This document shows, in pieces, positions 24,401 to 35,827 of a stretch of DNA of 64,000 nt. The first letter of the stretch is position 1. Each line of letters begins with the position of its first letter. A model generated the notes under the pieces. The model worked only from the letters and a program-made list of their open reading frames with translations, searched no databases and was not told the origin of the DNA. The position numbers and the translations under genes were made by a program. Source of the stretch: Ceratobasidium sp. AG-K (Eukaryota; Basidiomycota; Agaricomycetes; Cantharellales; Ceratobasidiaceae); contig JAWNGF010000003.1 in the NCBI GenBank assembly GCA_037039685.1, positions 2,852,001 to 2,916,000 on the forward strand, read 5' to 3'.

Positions 24401-25791
24401 TCAAATGTCGATGGGTGTATGCATACAAGCACAACGTCGATGGCGAAATCCTCAAGTACAAAGCTCGACTCGTTGCCAAAGGGTTTCTCCAAGCCCCAGG
24501 TGTCGATTATGTCGAAATATCGTTGCCTGTTGCCGCATCGGACGCATATAGGGTGCTTTTCAGCATTGTTGCGAGCAAAGACCTCGAATTACTTCAGCTC
24601 AACATCAAGACCGCGTTCCTGCATGGCGTCGTCAAGGAGGAGCGCTACATGGAGCAACCCAAGGGCTTTGCCAAAGGCAATCATGTCTGGCAACTTGTCA
24701 AAGCGTTATACGGTCTGAAACAAGCCGCCCAAGCATTTTACCTTTGACTCAAAGAGGTTCTTGAGGTGATCAGATTCACGAGGACCAAAAGCAATCATGC
24801 CATGTTCATTCAATGCAATGGCGATAAGTTGGCGATAATTTTAGCTCATGTGGACAACATGCTCCTAGCCGGCAAACCTCTTTCATTTCTGGAGGAAATT
24901 AAATCGAAAATGCGCGAATCTTTCGATATTGTCGATCTAGGCGAGGCACGCATGTTCGTAGGGGTCGAAATCGAGCGAAATCGCGAGGCTGGTTCACTCA
25001 AGATTTGTCAAAAGCGATATATTAGCAATATACTAGCTCGATTCAGCATGACCGAGGCCAAACCATGGGACACGCCAATGGCAGAGTCGCCAAACCTGCC
25101 CAAACTCAATACTCCGACTGTCAATCGAACACTTTATCAGCGTGGAATCGGATCGCTTATGTATGCGATGATTTTGACCCATCCCGACATTGCTTTTGCA
25201 ACTGGATTGCTTGCCCAACACGCCGCTAATCCTGGCGACAAGCATTGGTCAGCATTCAAGCGGGTTTTACAATACCTACAAGGCACAAAGGCACTCGGGA
25301 TCGTGTTCAAACGATCCAAATCGTCAGACCCAATTGGGTATGTCAATTCCAACTACGCTGGCGATCCTAATACAAGTCGATTGACTACCGGTTGGATCTT
25401 CCAACAAGCCGGAGGGAGCGTTGCTTGGTCATCACGTAAGCAGCCGACAATTTCCTTATTGAGTACCAAAGCCGAATATGTTGCCGCTGCGAGCGCCGCC
25501 CGCCAATTAATTTGGCTTTGTCAATTCCTTGACGAACTCGGATTTTTATCAAAAGGTCTGACAACCTTGCTTACCAACAATCAATTGAGTATTGCAGTAG
25601 CCAAGAACCCGGTCAATCATCAAAATACAAAACACATTCGAGTAAAGCATCATTTTATTCGAGAAGTAGTCACACTTTGCAAAGTCGACCTTCAATTTAT
25701 TCCGACCGACCAACAGGTCGCCAATGCGCTTACCAAACCACTCAGACGCGTCAAATTCCCCAGTTTTTTGACTGGGATGGGAATGTTTTAA
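21466..25791 (+). pseudogene. copia Gag-Pol polyprotein with five TGA stops
   Basis: One continuous frame of about 1,440 codons. Gag has a UBN2-like region (NYDSWKFRQTTV) and a CCHC knuckle (CDNCAKPRHTKKEC). Protease has LLDSGASKHMT. Integrase has HHCLGH...CEPCLKGKQT. RT has NIKTAFLHGV but HVDNML in place of YVDDML. RNase H has STKAEYVA, and TNNQ where relatives have DNQ. In-frame stops are at 22561, 22609, 23389, 23560 and 24745. All are TGA, with no frameshift and no TAA or TAG. The stops and the D-to-N changes fit C-to-T or G-to-A decay, and this copy cannot encode a working polyprotein. Confidence 0.9.
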
Positions 25792-25825
25792 ATCTTTTCA
25801 TTTTTCGTCTAATCCTGAGTGGGCG

Positions 25826-26094
25826 TGTTGAATATATACAGTCTTATACGTAGATATATGTGCATCACGTGATTGTGTCCACATGGACGCACGCTTCGCG
25901 GAAGTTTTACCCTCAGTTCTCTACTCTCAAGTAGCACAAGCTGAGGTATAGTTGAGTTTTTACTTTTCTTTTCTATCGCTTATATTTCCTGTAGATACAA
26001 AACTATCTAGGTATATATATGCGAGTTCTCTACTCTCAAGTAGCACAAGCTGAGATACAAAACTATCTAGCTCGGCACTGCGCTAATTGCAAGA
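25826..26094 (+). repeat. 3' LTR of copia element (269 bp)
   Basis: Same start (TGTTGAATATATACAG) and end (TTGCAAGA) as the 5' LTR; followed by the CCTGG duplication at 26095-26099. Confidence 0.92.
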
Positions 26095-27373
26095 CCTGGA
26101 TCTAGTCATCACACCTGCAGGAATATCTATGGAGAAACCAAGGTCCAGGCAGTACAGGAATGGCCAAGGCCAAAAAATGTGAAGCAGGTGCAAGCATTCT
26201 TGGACTTTGCAAACTTCTACTGGCAATTTGTCCCCAACTTGAGCTCCATTGCTTGACCTCTAAACAACCTAACATGCAAAGACAAGCACTGGGAATGGAA
26301 AGCACTAGAAGAGAATGCTTTCCCACAATTGAAACAGGTGATCAGCCAGGAACCAGTCTAACAGACCCAAACCTGGCAATACCGTATTTTGTTGAAGCAG
26401 ACATGTCTGAGACAGTGATGAGGGCAATTCTCAGCCAAAGGCAAGCTGCTGACAGACTCCACCCAATAGCCTTCATTTCAGAAAGCTTCTCAGGTGCAGA
26501 GTGTAACTACAATACCCATGACAAAGAGCTACTAGCAATCATTTGATCACTGGAAAACCAGCAGCTATTTCTGGAAGGGACATTGGATACAATCACTATT
26601 TTCACTGATCACCATAACCTGGAATACTGGAAGACAGCACAAACCTTCAACCAGTGGCACACTCATTGGTGTCAAATCCTGGCCTAATACAAGTTAATAA
26701 TCTTGTATCAACCAGGCAAACTGTCACAAAAACTGGATGCATTATCAAGGTGAACAGACCATGTTGACACAGAAGTGCAGGCTCAAACCATGTGCCAAGG
26801 GAAGCAATTCTTAGGTTTCATGGCCACAGTGGTAACAGAAGAGACCTTGGAGGATCAGGTGAGGTCAGCAGCAGTGCAAGACTCAAGTGTAGAACACTCA
26901 ATCCAACTGCTCCAAAACCACAACATGTTGCCACCATCAGTGGCTAAATTCTTTTGCAACTACAAACTGGAAAACTGGATGCTCTGGTACCAAGGAAAGC
27001 TACTGATTCCTGATAATGATGGGCTAAAACAGCAACTGCTGCACCTACATCATGATAATCTGCAGCTAGACACCAGGGTCAAGCACAAACCCTTGAAAGA
27101 ATCTCACAAAGCTTCTACTGTCCAGGCATGAAGGCTGAGGTAAACCACTATGTGGAGCCATGTGATACTTGTCAGCAATCAAAGGGGCAACTTGGAAAAG
27201 CTCCACCTTTGCCACTACCAGTCCTGAATGCACCTTGTGAGGACATTGCTTATGACTTCATTGTTAGACTACCTGTTAGCTGAGGTTATGACAGTGTCCC
27301 AGTAGTTGTCAATAGGTTCTCAAATATGGCCCACTTCATCCCCTGCTCAGAAAGTTCATCAGTGGAAGAGGTA
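26095..27373 (+). mobile_element. Ty3/gypsy element 1, middle piece (RNase H, integrase start)
   Basis: Continues the RT end (VITPAG), then RNase H (VEADMSE..., FISESFSGAECNYNTHDKELLAII, FTDHHNLEYWKTAQ) and the start of integrase with a zinc-finger remnant (HHDN...CDTCQQSKG) and IAYDFIVRLPVS. Many stop codons of all three kinds, and frame changes. Breaks off at 27,373 (VEEV) and resumes at 31,164 (AKWF), either side of a DNA transposon. Confidence 0.85.
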
Positions 27374-27685
27374 CACTGAGTTGAAAAAGAAATGCACATG
27401 TGACCTGGATCAGTGCATGTGGACAGTGACAAGCAATAGGGGGTTTGGGTGACTTAGCTTTGTTAGTATAACTTGTAGATAATCGGTAATAGTCTATGTA
27501 TACCAATTTTCATGATGTTCCTAACATTTAACAACATTTTAGGGCTGAGATACAATCAGAGCAGCTGTGCATTTCCTTTTTGGGTTTGCACTGGTGGGGG
27601 ATAATCACAATATGCACTACGGGTCACTGGTCTTGAAAATTAGTAAAATACATAAAGAGATTTGTTTATAGTATGTAATGCACTA

Positions 27686-28457
27686 TATGGAATCTGAGAT
27701 ATGTTTATTATATTCAAAAGCAAGAAAGAAAATGGTAAGTCCAATGAGCTAAGTGCCTCATACCTCTGTAGGCATGGACATTGGGCAGTTGGCTCATTAG
27801 TACAAGTGGCAGAGTTGAATTATTAAAGTCTATGTGAGCTGCTTGCAAATTTGCATGTTGCCTCATGCCACTTGGGGGACAGGTGTTGTGCTGTTGCTAA
27901 AGTTGTGGCAGAGCTGCAGGACGACACATGTCTCCTGGCTACACCAATGACAGCACGCATATGCACATACACCATTAGATTATGCATGCCAAATCTCAGC
28001 CAGGAGGTCCTTCTTGGGCAGGAGTTAAGGAGCAGTTACTGGCAGAATTGTTTACTTCATGCCTATTTCATAGTATTTTGCAATAGAAAGCACTGTCCTG
28101 AGAATAACTGCTCCTTAAGTCCTGCCCAAGAAGGACCTCCTGGCTGAGATTTGGCATGCGTAATCTAATGGTGTATGCGCATATGCGTGCTGTCATTGGT
28201 GTAGCCAGGAGACATGTGTCATCCTGCAGCTCTGCCACAACTTTAGCAACAGCACAACACCTGTCCCCCAAGTGGCATGAGGCAACATGCAAATTTGCAA
28301 GCAGCTCACATAGACTTTAATAATTCAACTCTGCCACTTGTACTAATGAGCCAACTGCCCAATGTCCATGCCTACAGAGGTATGAGGCACTTAGCTCATT
28401 GGACTTACCATTTTCTTTCTTGCTTTTGAATATAATAAACATATCTCAGATTCCATA
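27686..28457. repeat. Foldback element: 353-bp arms, 66-bp spacer
   Basis: Near-perfect palindrome beginning TATGGAATCTGAGATATG and ending with its complement. The arms are 27686-28038 and 28105-28457 and differ at only about four or five sites. It is flanked by TA on both sides (27684-27685, 28458-28459), so it looks like a mariner-type MITE or foldback insertion into the left TIR of the pogo-like element. It encodes nothing; mirrored frames in the two arms are an effect of the palindrome. Confidence 0.9.
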
Positions 28458-28649
28458 TACCGTGGGTCACGTGGAAGCAGAATCCAACTGTGAAGCGGAA
28501 ATTTTGTTTCTGTGTGTCCGGTTGCCATTTTTTCTGCCCCAAAACTACGTGTATTATAGCATTACAATAGCTGCTCTAATATACTGTGCTTAAACCGCCA
28601 AAAAATATGTAAATAATTGCAAGAGGGATGCTTCAATGGGGTCCCATGA

Positions 28650-30598
28650 TCAATCCTCAGCCTCTAAATTCAAATCCGCCAAAGCAGACTCAATTTCAGG
28701 CTTGATGGATGTATGTGGCAACTCCCTCTGGGTTGCACCTGTCTGGCAACCTCTCCCGCAACCGTGTGCCTGCGTGCCACGCCCACAAGACAATCTGATT
28801 TGACCGGTTGTTGTCTGTGACTCTTTTGCATGTCGAATCGACTCAATCTCCCATTGCTTGTACACACTTGCCTGTCCAACCTGCCCTCTCCTGGGATTTG
28901 GTTTCTTGCTCTTGTTGTGAGCATGTTGGAGCTGTTGGACCTCCTCCTCAAGAATGACGTTCCATGCCTTGGATCCGTCATACATCTCAAGGACATTGTC
29001 TAGTGCCTCCCAAAGAGTGCTCGGGCTGGCCGTATCATCACAAGCAATTGCCCTACATTGCTCCACAACCAAAATTTGGTGAAGGTGCGTGCTATCCTTA
29101 TTTGCTAAGACTTCGGAGCCACAGTCAGACTGGCTCTCGTCCCCTTTGTGTTGCTGTTGCGCATGTGCCTGAGACTCATGCATGACATCGCTCCAATATG
29201 GGTTGTAAGGGTGTATGCCAGTTGACTCAAATGACAATTTGATGAGCTCTGGGGTGTACGCACAAGTTCGAGCCTTGTGTAGCAGTCTACAAGTGATAAT
29301 TTAACTAGACATCCCTCACCTAATGACCCGACTCACTCAGCAAAATTAGACTTGGTTACAGTCAAGTGTTGATGAAGCTTTTCATCCACTGCTTGCCCAT
29401 AGTATCTTTGAAGGACCCGGAATACTACCCGATCCAAAGGTTGCAAAAAATTGGTTGTGTGGCTCGGTAACCCAATGACAATGATCTGGGCCTTGAATGC
29501 ATAGTCAAGGAATTCATGTGTCAAGTGGGACCCGTGCCTGTACAGAATCAAGCATCTCCACTCCCCATTAAGCCTAGGGCTGTAGCGTAAGTGTGATTTT
29601 GTTTGGTGAATATATGCACTCACGCTTTGTCAGCAGTCCACCGGTCAAATGCCTTGATGTACTCCACTCCCAGCTTGTTATCAGTCCAACCACTCTCCGA
29701 CACAGCCCACAATGTGTCAGCCAGGAGTGGGCTATTCTCAGACCATGATGAGAGTACATATTTGCCTTTCATTATGATCATTGGGGGGAGAACTGTGCCA
29801 TCAGCACAAATGCACTCGATTGTGGTGATGGTCTCTCGGCTGCCATCTTACCAATTATTTAGCAATATCCTATGTGATTGGTTGAACTTACAATCCTTAG
29901 AACCTCTTGCATAGCCATCACAGTGATCACAGGTCAGAATGACCACCATTTCCAGCCCTGTTATCCCAAGCATGAAACCCTTCTCATCCATGTTAAATAT
30001 ATTTGCTATGCAGATCCCGTACTTCTGCAGTGTATTGTGTAGCTATAATACATCAATAATCTTTAAGTGTTCAGACCTTTGCTGCACTCACCATGATATA
30101 AAACTCCATAATATATTCAGGGTTTCTTGCCATCACCCGCTGTTGAGCAATCCTCTTTTTTGTAGTCAATTTAAAGTCGGGATGCCAAATGAGGAACCTC
30201 TGATACCAGTTTTCTCCAATCTCGGAGTCACTAGTGCCATGCTGGTGGTCCAGAATTCATTTAGCATGTGCAACTACCTGTGGTATTTGGGCTGGGAGGA
30301 AGCGGTGCTCCATCTCGTGGCACCAGACAAGTATCTCAAATTCCTTGGAGTCAGACAGCAGCTGTTCACTTTTATGAGCCTCCTGATGTGTTTTTCGCCC
30401 ATTCATTTGATACCACAGTGTTGTGTAAGGGACTCCCCAGTGTTTTGCTGCTTTGTTGATCTTGTAGCGGCCAGACATGATGTCTTCAACAGCTAGTTTC
30501 ATTGCATCTTCCTTCAACTGCATTTCCTTGTGCTTTCTATGGTACGTTAGATCATTTTATCAACATAAGGGACCAGCCCGAACTCACTTCTTTGACAT
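28650..30598 (-). pseudogene. DDE (DDE_1) transposase, inactivated
   Basis: Pogo/Fot1-type transposase. The N-terminus MSKK is joined by a short intron (donor GTGAGT, acceptor CCATAG) to KHKEMQLKEDAMKLAVEDI, a psq-type helix-turn-helix (INKAAKHWGVPYTTLWYQM). The DDE core shows NMDEKGFMLG (first Asp), PPMIIMKGKY, then ILYRHGSHLTHEF where the family has an Asp-Gly before HGSH, and LPSHTTNFLQPLD (third acidic residue). The second catalytic Asp is Tyr here and stops and frame breaks occur around 29,330-30,260, so the copy is dead. The C-terminal part (STGIHPYNPYWSDVM to LNLEAED) is open to 28650. Confidence 0.85.
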
Positions 30599-31161
30599 TT
30601 TGGGGAGGTGCAAAGACAAAAAGTGGGCCAGATCACGTGTTTCCGCTTCCCGGTCAAATTGATCTAACCCCCCTCCTTGACCAAACAGCTGCTTTCTTAG
30701 CAAGGAGAGCAAACCAAAGAAAATGGATTTGTACAGATATTCAGTAGCTGATAAGGATTGTACATGTTAATTTTTAGACCACGGCGTGAGCTACTTTGCC
30801 TCTATGGGGCAAACACTTGAATTCTTATCCGCTTCCACGTGACCCACAGTAGTGCATTACATACTATAAACGAATCTCTTTATGTATTTTACTAATTTTT
30901 AAGACCAGTGACCCGTAGTGCATATTGTGATTATCCCCCACCAGTGCAAACCCAAAAAGGAAATGCACAGCTGCTCTGATTGTATCTTGGCCCTAAAATG
31001 TCGTTAAATGCTAGGAACATCATGAAAATTGGTATACATAGACTATTACCAATTATCTACAAGTTATACTAACAAAGCTAAGTCACCCGAACCCCCTATC
31101 ACTTGTTGCTGTCCACATGCACTGATCCAGGTCACAGGTGCATTTCTTTTTCGACTCAGTG

Positions 31162-32146
31162 AAGCTAAGTGGTTCATCCAGAACGTTTGGAAACTGCATG
31201 GCATCCCAAAACAAACAGTTTCAGATAGGGGAACTACATTTAACTCAAAATTCCTTAGAGCCCTATACACTGCACTACAGATCAAACCCTCATTATCAAC
31301 AGCATACCACCCCCAGACAGATGGGCTATCAGTGCGCATATCCCGGTGGCTTGAACAATACCAAAATGTGTTCCTCAATCATAGACAAGATGACTGGGCA
31401 GACTGGTTAGACCTTGCAGAACTCTGCCACAATAACTCAGTCAATAGTTCAACAGGTAGAACACTGTTTGCAGTAATTTACAGGCACACCCTAAAGGTTC
31501 AAGTCACAGGTGAGAAGTCAAATGTTCCTATGGCAGACAAGTTGGTGAGCTCTTTACAAGCAATCCACTATAAGGTGAAGGCAGCAATGACCATAGCCCG
31601 GGAGACACAGAAGAGGTTGTTTAACAATGCAATGGTGCAGGAATTCAGTGTGGGACAGGAGGTTTGACTGGATTTGACGAATCTCTCAGTGCAATGACCA
31701 AGCAAGAAACTAGATTGGAAGCAATTGGGACTGTTCAAAGTCAGAGAGTGAATCTCAAGCCATGCATACAGGCTGGAACTCCTTACAACAATGAAAGTCC
31801 ACAATGTTTTCCATGTCATCTACCTATCCCCATATACCAAGGATGAGGAGGTGGAAGGACATTCAAGCATCTGCCACCTGTTGTGACCAAGGAGGGAGAG
31901 GAGCAGTACAATGTTGAGAAGATAGTTAACAATTGCTAGGACAAGGGGAAGTTTGTATGCCAAATACAATGGAAGGGGTATGGGCCAAATGAAGATACCA
32001 AAGAAACAGTGGATGCAGTCAAGAACGCACTGGATGCAGTGTGGCAATTTCCTGCTGACTTCCCAGATGCACCAAAACCATCAGACCCAGTTCCAGGTGC
32101 AAAAAGGTCATGCAAGCTCCGCCAGTGTAGACCTTAGGGGGGGCAA
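31162..32146 (+). mobile_element. Ty3/gypsy element 1, right piece (integrase end)
   Basis: Integrase core continues (AKWFIQNVWKLHGIPKQTVSDRG, then YHPQTDG and NNSVNSSTG), followed by the C-terminal region with stops and frame changes. The GPY/chromodomain end is not clear. It ends at a polypurine tract (AGGGGGGGCAA, about 32136-32146) directly before the LTR. The catalytic Glu region reads DGLSVRISRW where the second gypsy copy has DGQTEQLNQW, so the acidic residue is lost. Confidence 0.85.
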
Positions 32147-32448
32147 TGTCATGACCCAGGTCACTCCAAGATACCCTTTCCTTGTTAGTTTTGATATCCC
32201 CATCTCTCATGTTGGCTCTATGGTTACATCATGATGACTAAGCAGACCTCTCAACCACAGAGAGCTCTGCTCAGTCAGCAGTGCTTATGCATATATAAAG
32301 ACCAGTGAGACAATCATATGACTCAAGATTGTCTCACCTTGTCAATTGCATGAATCCTGTAGTACTATCCACAGTCCACAGAGGATGTTACAGCTTGTAA
32401 GAGTTTATCTACAGTCAACTCCACAATGCTTTACAATCATTTGTGACA
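32147..32448 (+). repeat. 3' LTR of gypsy element 1 (about 302 bp)
   Basis: Starts TGTCATGACCCAGG right after the polypurine tract and ends TTTGTGACA, i.e. TG...CA ends. Contains a TATA-like GCATATATAAAG near 32289. No matching 5' LTR was seen near 19,100-20,290, in keeping with a truncated 5' end. Confidence 0.7.
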
Positions 32449-34601
32449 TACTACCTTGGTTTGAAAGGGTGGCAAGGCCAAGACTCAGGAGGGGTTAAAT
32501 CACCAACAAGCATTAGGTTCTGTTAGGAACATTAGTATATGCTTGAAGATATATTAAGGAGGGTACTCACTACCAAACATCCCTTACAACCTTTGGGGAC
32601 CATGGAAGAGGTGTGGATGGTACTTGAAAGGGGAGCATCCAACAACTTGGAGTTGTCATTGCTTTGCACCACAGTTGCAACCCAACAAGTGCTACACTAA
32701 AGTAAGAAAGAAAATCAAAAGTCCCAGTGTACTGTAAGCAATGGTGACAAACCTACCTTTTTGGGTGGAGCCTTGTTGTCTTCACCATCCAACTTGCCCT
32801 TTTCATTGCTGCTTTGCACTACCTCTTTGTTGGTCTCCTCCTCCTTGTCCTTTTTGTTGCCATCCTTCTTGCCATTGTCCTTCAAGCCATCCTCTTCCTC
32901 TTCTTCCTCCATTGTTTCTACCTGGGGCTGCAAGTGTTGGGGTTCAATCTGATGTTTGACACTATCATCCTCTCTGTTGTTGTCCTGCCCCCTGTTATCT
33001 CTGTCCTTGTTGTCCTGGCGCATCAATTCGTCCGAGTGGTGGTGAGGAAAGAGGGCCCTATGCTTGACTTGGTCATTGGCCTGGGGCTGGCTGTCATTCA
33101 TGTTCTTGTCCTTGTTGGTGTTGTGGCAATTTGCAGTGCACAAACTGCAGCTGGCTGGGCCCTTGTCCTGAAGCATCTGACCATTTGTGGCTGCCTTGGT
33201 TGGTGCAGCTGAAGTGGCAATGTATGCGTGGAAAATGTGGTAGGGGATGGTTTAGCATGCTCAGAAGCAATTTACTCACCTTTTTTCTGGCCTCCTGCTG
33301 CTGCCTTTGGCCTTGGCTTCTGGTTCTACTCACCACACAAGTTCCAGAGATTGCACCAAAACATCTTGAGGGTCACCCAATCACCAGGAAATCAGTGGAG
33401 GTATGGATATTTTGCCTTGAGCTGTATATATGCGTTAGCAGGGGAGTTAATTTAGAATAAATTTTGACTCACTGTGTCAACAACAACACTCTGTAGTCCA
33501 AAATCTTGTTTTTCTCAATTTTCTCAATGGTTCCCTTCTTGCTTCCTGATGCTGTAACAGTGTAGATTGCCTCCACTTTCTGATATGTATGCACCATTGC
33601 ACTCACGGTTACCTTTTTGAACATTCTGCTTGGCGTTGACTCATTGGTGGGATACACCATACATGAAGGCCAAACGTGGCAGCCAGGCAGCACCAGGTGA
33701 AGAGATTTTGTGTATTGTGGCTGTTGCTGTTGCCTTCATTAAGCTGGTATTGAAATTCAGTTGTGTTGAAGGGCAATTTATTCCTTACATGAGCAGGTCT
33801 GGTGACAAATAGCAGAAAGTGGCCATGACCTTTCTGCATACTGAAGAGGTTGAGATGGACAGGTTTCACTATCTGCAAGCTTGCATCAGTCTGTTTTTTG
33901 CAAGGGGTGGACACTTGGTGTGAGACTGGGCCCATGAACAATTGGTGAGAGCAAGGTTTTGGGAACTTGAGTCTGCTAGCTGATCAATGGTGTTAACAGT
34001 TTGGTGCTTGAGTGGGGGAACGCACAGAAGGGAAGGATCTGGCCAACTCATATTTACATATTGGTTGAAATTCCTTGCAGATATTGCCTCTCACAGCAAC
34101 CAAATCACAATTAGTAGTGTAATGGTACCATTGAGCATTGCTCAACATACCAGTGAGTTGCTCAATCTGCACCACTGGTCCAGATGGCCCAACAGCTGAT
34201 GAAGCAGTAACTGTCAAAGGAAGGAGATTGAGCTGCAGCTGCCCACTCTGTGCAAGCCCACCTTGTGTGGTCTCAGCGTCCAACCAGCCCTCTGCTATCA
34301 TCAGCATAGGCCTTGTGTTGGACTGATTAGTTGGATGCTTGAGGGGCTTCTAGAGGTGCTGCAGGCATTGCAGATGCCAGGTGTGTTGCCTTAGCTTTGT
34401 CCTGGGCCTTGCCCTTGGTTAAACCTTGGTCATTTACCACTGCCAATGCCACTTCCCTGCTGGGTCCCTGACATTTGGCCACAACCTGGGTAGCAGCTGA
34501 TATTGAAGGTGCTGGGTGTGGTTTGCTCTGTCCAAAGCTCCTGCTCTTTGAGGTGCTGTTGTTGGCCAATTTGCACTATTGAGGACTGCCTTGATTGCCC
34601 T
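32449..34601 (-). pseudogene. Unrecognised minus-strand coding relic in repeat island
   Basis: Several minus-strand frames read as low-complexity but protein-like sequence. One is Ala/Gln/Lys-rich at 34327-34569 (starts MANNSTSKSRSFGQSK). Another is at 33993-34307 (VVQIEQLTGMLSNAQWYHY...). A third, at 33469-33693, contains KKVTVSAMVHTYQKVEAIY. A highly acidic/basic Gln-Asp-Glu-rich frame lies at 32715-33176 (EEEEEE, KKDGNKKDKEEE). They may be exons of one gene or the gag part of a degraded LTR element, since an LTR-like end lies just upstream at 34602. I do not recognise the family. Confidence 0.35.
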
Positions 34602-35210
34602 TGTCACAACCTGGTCAGAATGGGGTTGTAAAGCTGTGTGAAATGCTCTGAAGGCTTAGATTTCACTGAGGATACACTATGGGCCCCAAAACTCCATAAA
34701 ATACATAGTTTGATCCCAGTCCTTGGCAAAACATGGAGGTAATCACTGTATCCAGCATCAGGATTGAGGCACTCCAACAACCCCTGACCAAGATACAAGG
34801 TTTACCGCCATGTTTTGCCAACAACACAGAGGACACCTCTGCATAAACCTCTGTATTTTACAGAGATTTGCAGTCCACAGTGATACCCTCCTCAAGGTGT
34901 GGTAGAGCATGTGAACAACAAAGTAAACTGTTTGGATGAGTGCAAGGCAATTTCCTTGCACACTTTTATAGCAAGCAATGGTTGACTACCTAGATGAGGA
35001 AAACAGGACAACCCAAAAAAAGCGCAACATAAGAACATTGGAAGAAAGGCATGAAGCATATGGGGTTGATGGACAGAAAATTAGCAAGCAGGCCTGAGAT
35101 GCTAATTAACCAGGCATAGTGAGGCCCAAGCAAGGGAGCCGGCCACCAAAGAGCATTAAACAAAACAAACTTCAGGTCACAGGAAAATCAACACCAATTG
35201 TCACAAGCTA
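34602..35210 (-). repeat. LTR-like fragment related to the gypsy 2 LTR
   Basis: The edge TGTCACAACCTGGTCAGA resembles the edge of the gypsy 2 LTR at 36812 (CGTCACAACCTGCTCAGA), and similarity recurs in the middle (TTTCCTTGCA...TTTATAGCAAGCA). The outer boundary near 35,200 is uncertain. It reads as a diverged relative, not a second copy of the same element. Confidence 0.5.
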
Positions 35211-35827
35211 TGCTCCTGAGAATGGACACTGTGTTGTGTCTCAGTGCTTTGTGTGCTGCCCCAATTGTGGTGCTGTGTTCCATCTCCTCTGCACTGGTTG
35301 GCTGCCAGGTAGTTTGTTTTAATTGCTACTCCCTTGGTGTTAATCCTCTCAAGTAGTCCTTTGTACAGCTCACCAGGCAGCATGTAATCTCCTGCCTCTA
35401 AATTATTTATGTTGCTACACCAAGACCTCCATGTGTTACATGCACTTCCTCTTCAGATGTCTTATCCCGCTCCGATTAGGCTTGTTCTGCATTTCCCATG
35501 TAGAAAGTGATTCTCAGTTTTGATGGCTATAAAAGATACAAGGGGAATCATCTTGCAGCTCAAAGAACCATTGACCTTTTTGTTTACACAGTTTAATTTG
35601 CCCTGAGGAGATGATCCAATATCTTTGGAGCCTCTCAGTGACTTTTTGGCCTTAGCGTGGCTTGCTACTCTCAAGCAGCCCAAGTCTGACTGGGTTGTAA
35701 CACTAACCAACAAGCAATGGGCACAACCAAGAAGTGGAGCTCAGTGTCAGAGCCCAACAACAATGGAAGGATAATACTCAACACCCAAAGGGATGAGAAA
35801 CCCCTCAAGGACAGTTTAAGGATGGGT
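35211..35827. other. Repeat-island filler, nothing recognised
   Basis: CpG-poor sequence of about 600 bp with no coherent frame. Probably further LTR or transposon debris. Confidence 0.3.

Larger units (their letters stand above)
21193..26094 (+). mobile_element. Ty1/copia retrotransposon, 4,902 bp, inserted in gypsy 1
   Basis: Complete element with 269-bp LTRs, 5-bp TSD CCTGG, one gag-pol frame in the copia order (gag, protease, integrase, RT, RNase H) and a short 3' tail. It retains many CpG dinucleotides, unlike the gypsy sequence it sits in, which suggests a later arrival. The polyprotein is broken only by five TGA codons. Confidence 0.95.
27374..31161 (-). mobile_element. pogo/Fot1-like (Tc1-mariner) DNA transposon with ~330-bp TIRs
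   Basis: Terminal inverted repeats run CACTGAGTTGAAAAAG... on the left and ...CTTTTTCGACTCAGTG on the right, about 330 bp each with scattered mismatches. The left repeat is interrupted by a foldback element. The target was TA: left flank gaggTA, right flank AA, then gctaag, where the undamaged gypsy would read GAG GTA GCT AAG. It encodes one DDE transposase on the minus strand. TIRs are 27374-27685 plus about 28460-28482 on the left, and about 30829-31161 on the right. Confidence 0.88.

Noticed and set aside
21466..25791. UGA reassigned as a sense codon
   Set aside because: Host genes in the window end at TGA and the copia RT and RNase H active sites are also mutated, so decay explains the stops better.
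27851..28292. Two similar ORFs on opposite strands (MHVASCHLGDRCC...)
   Set aside because: They are the two arms of the foldback element read in mirror image; no start context, domain or codon bias supports a gene.
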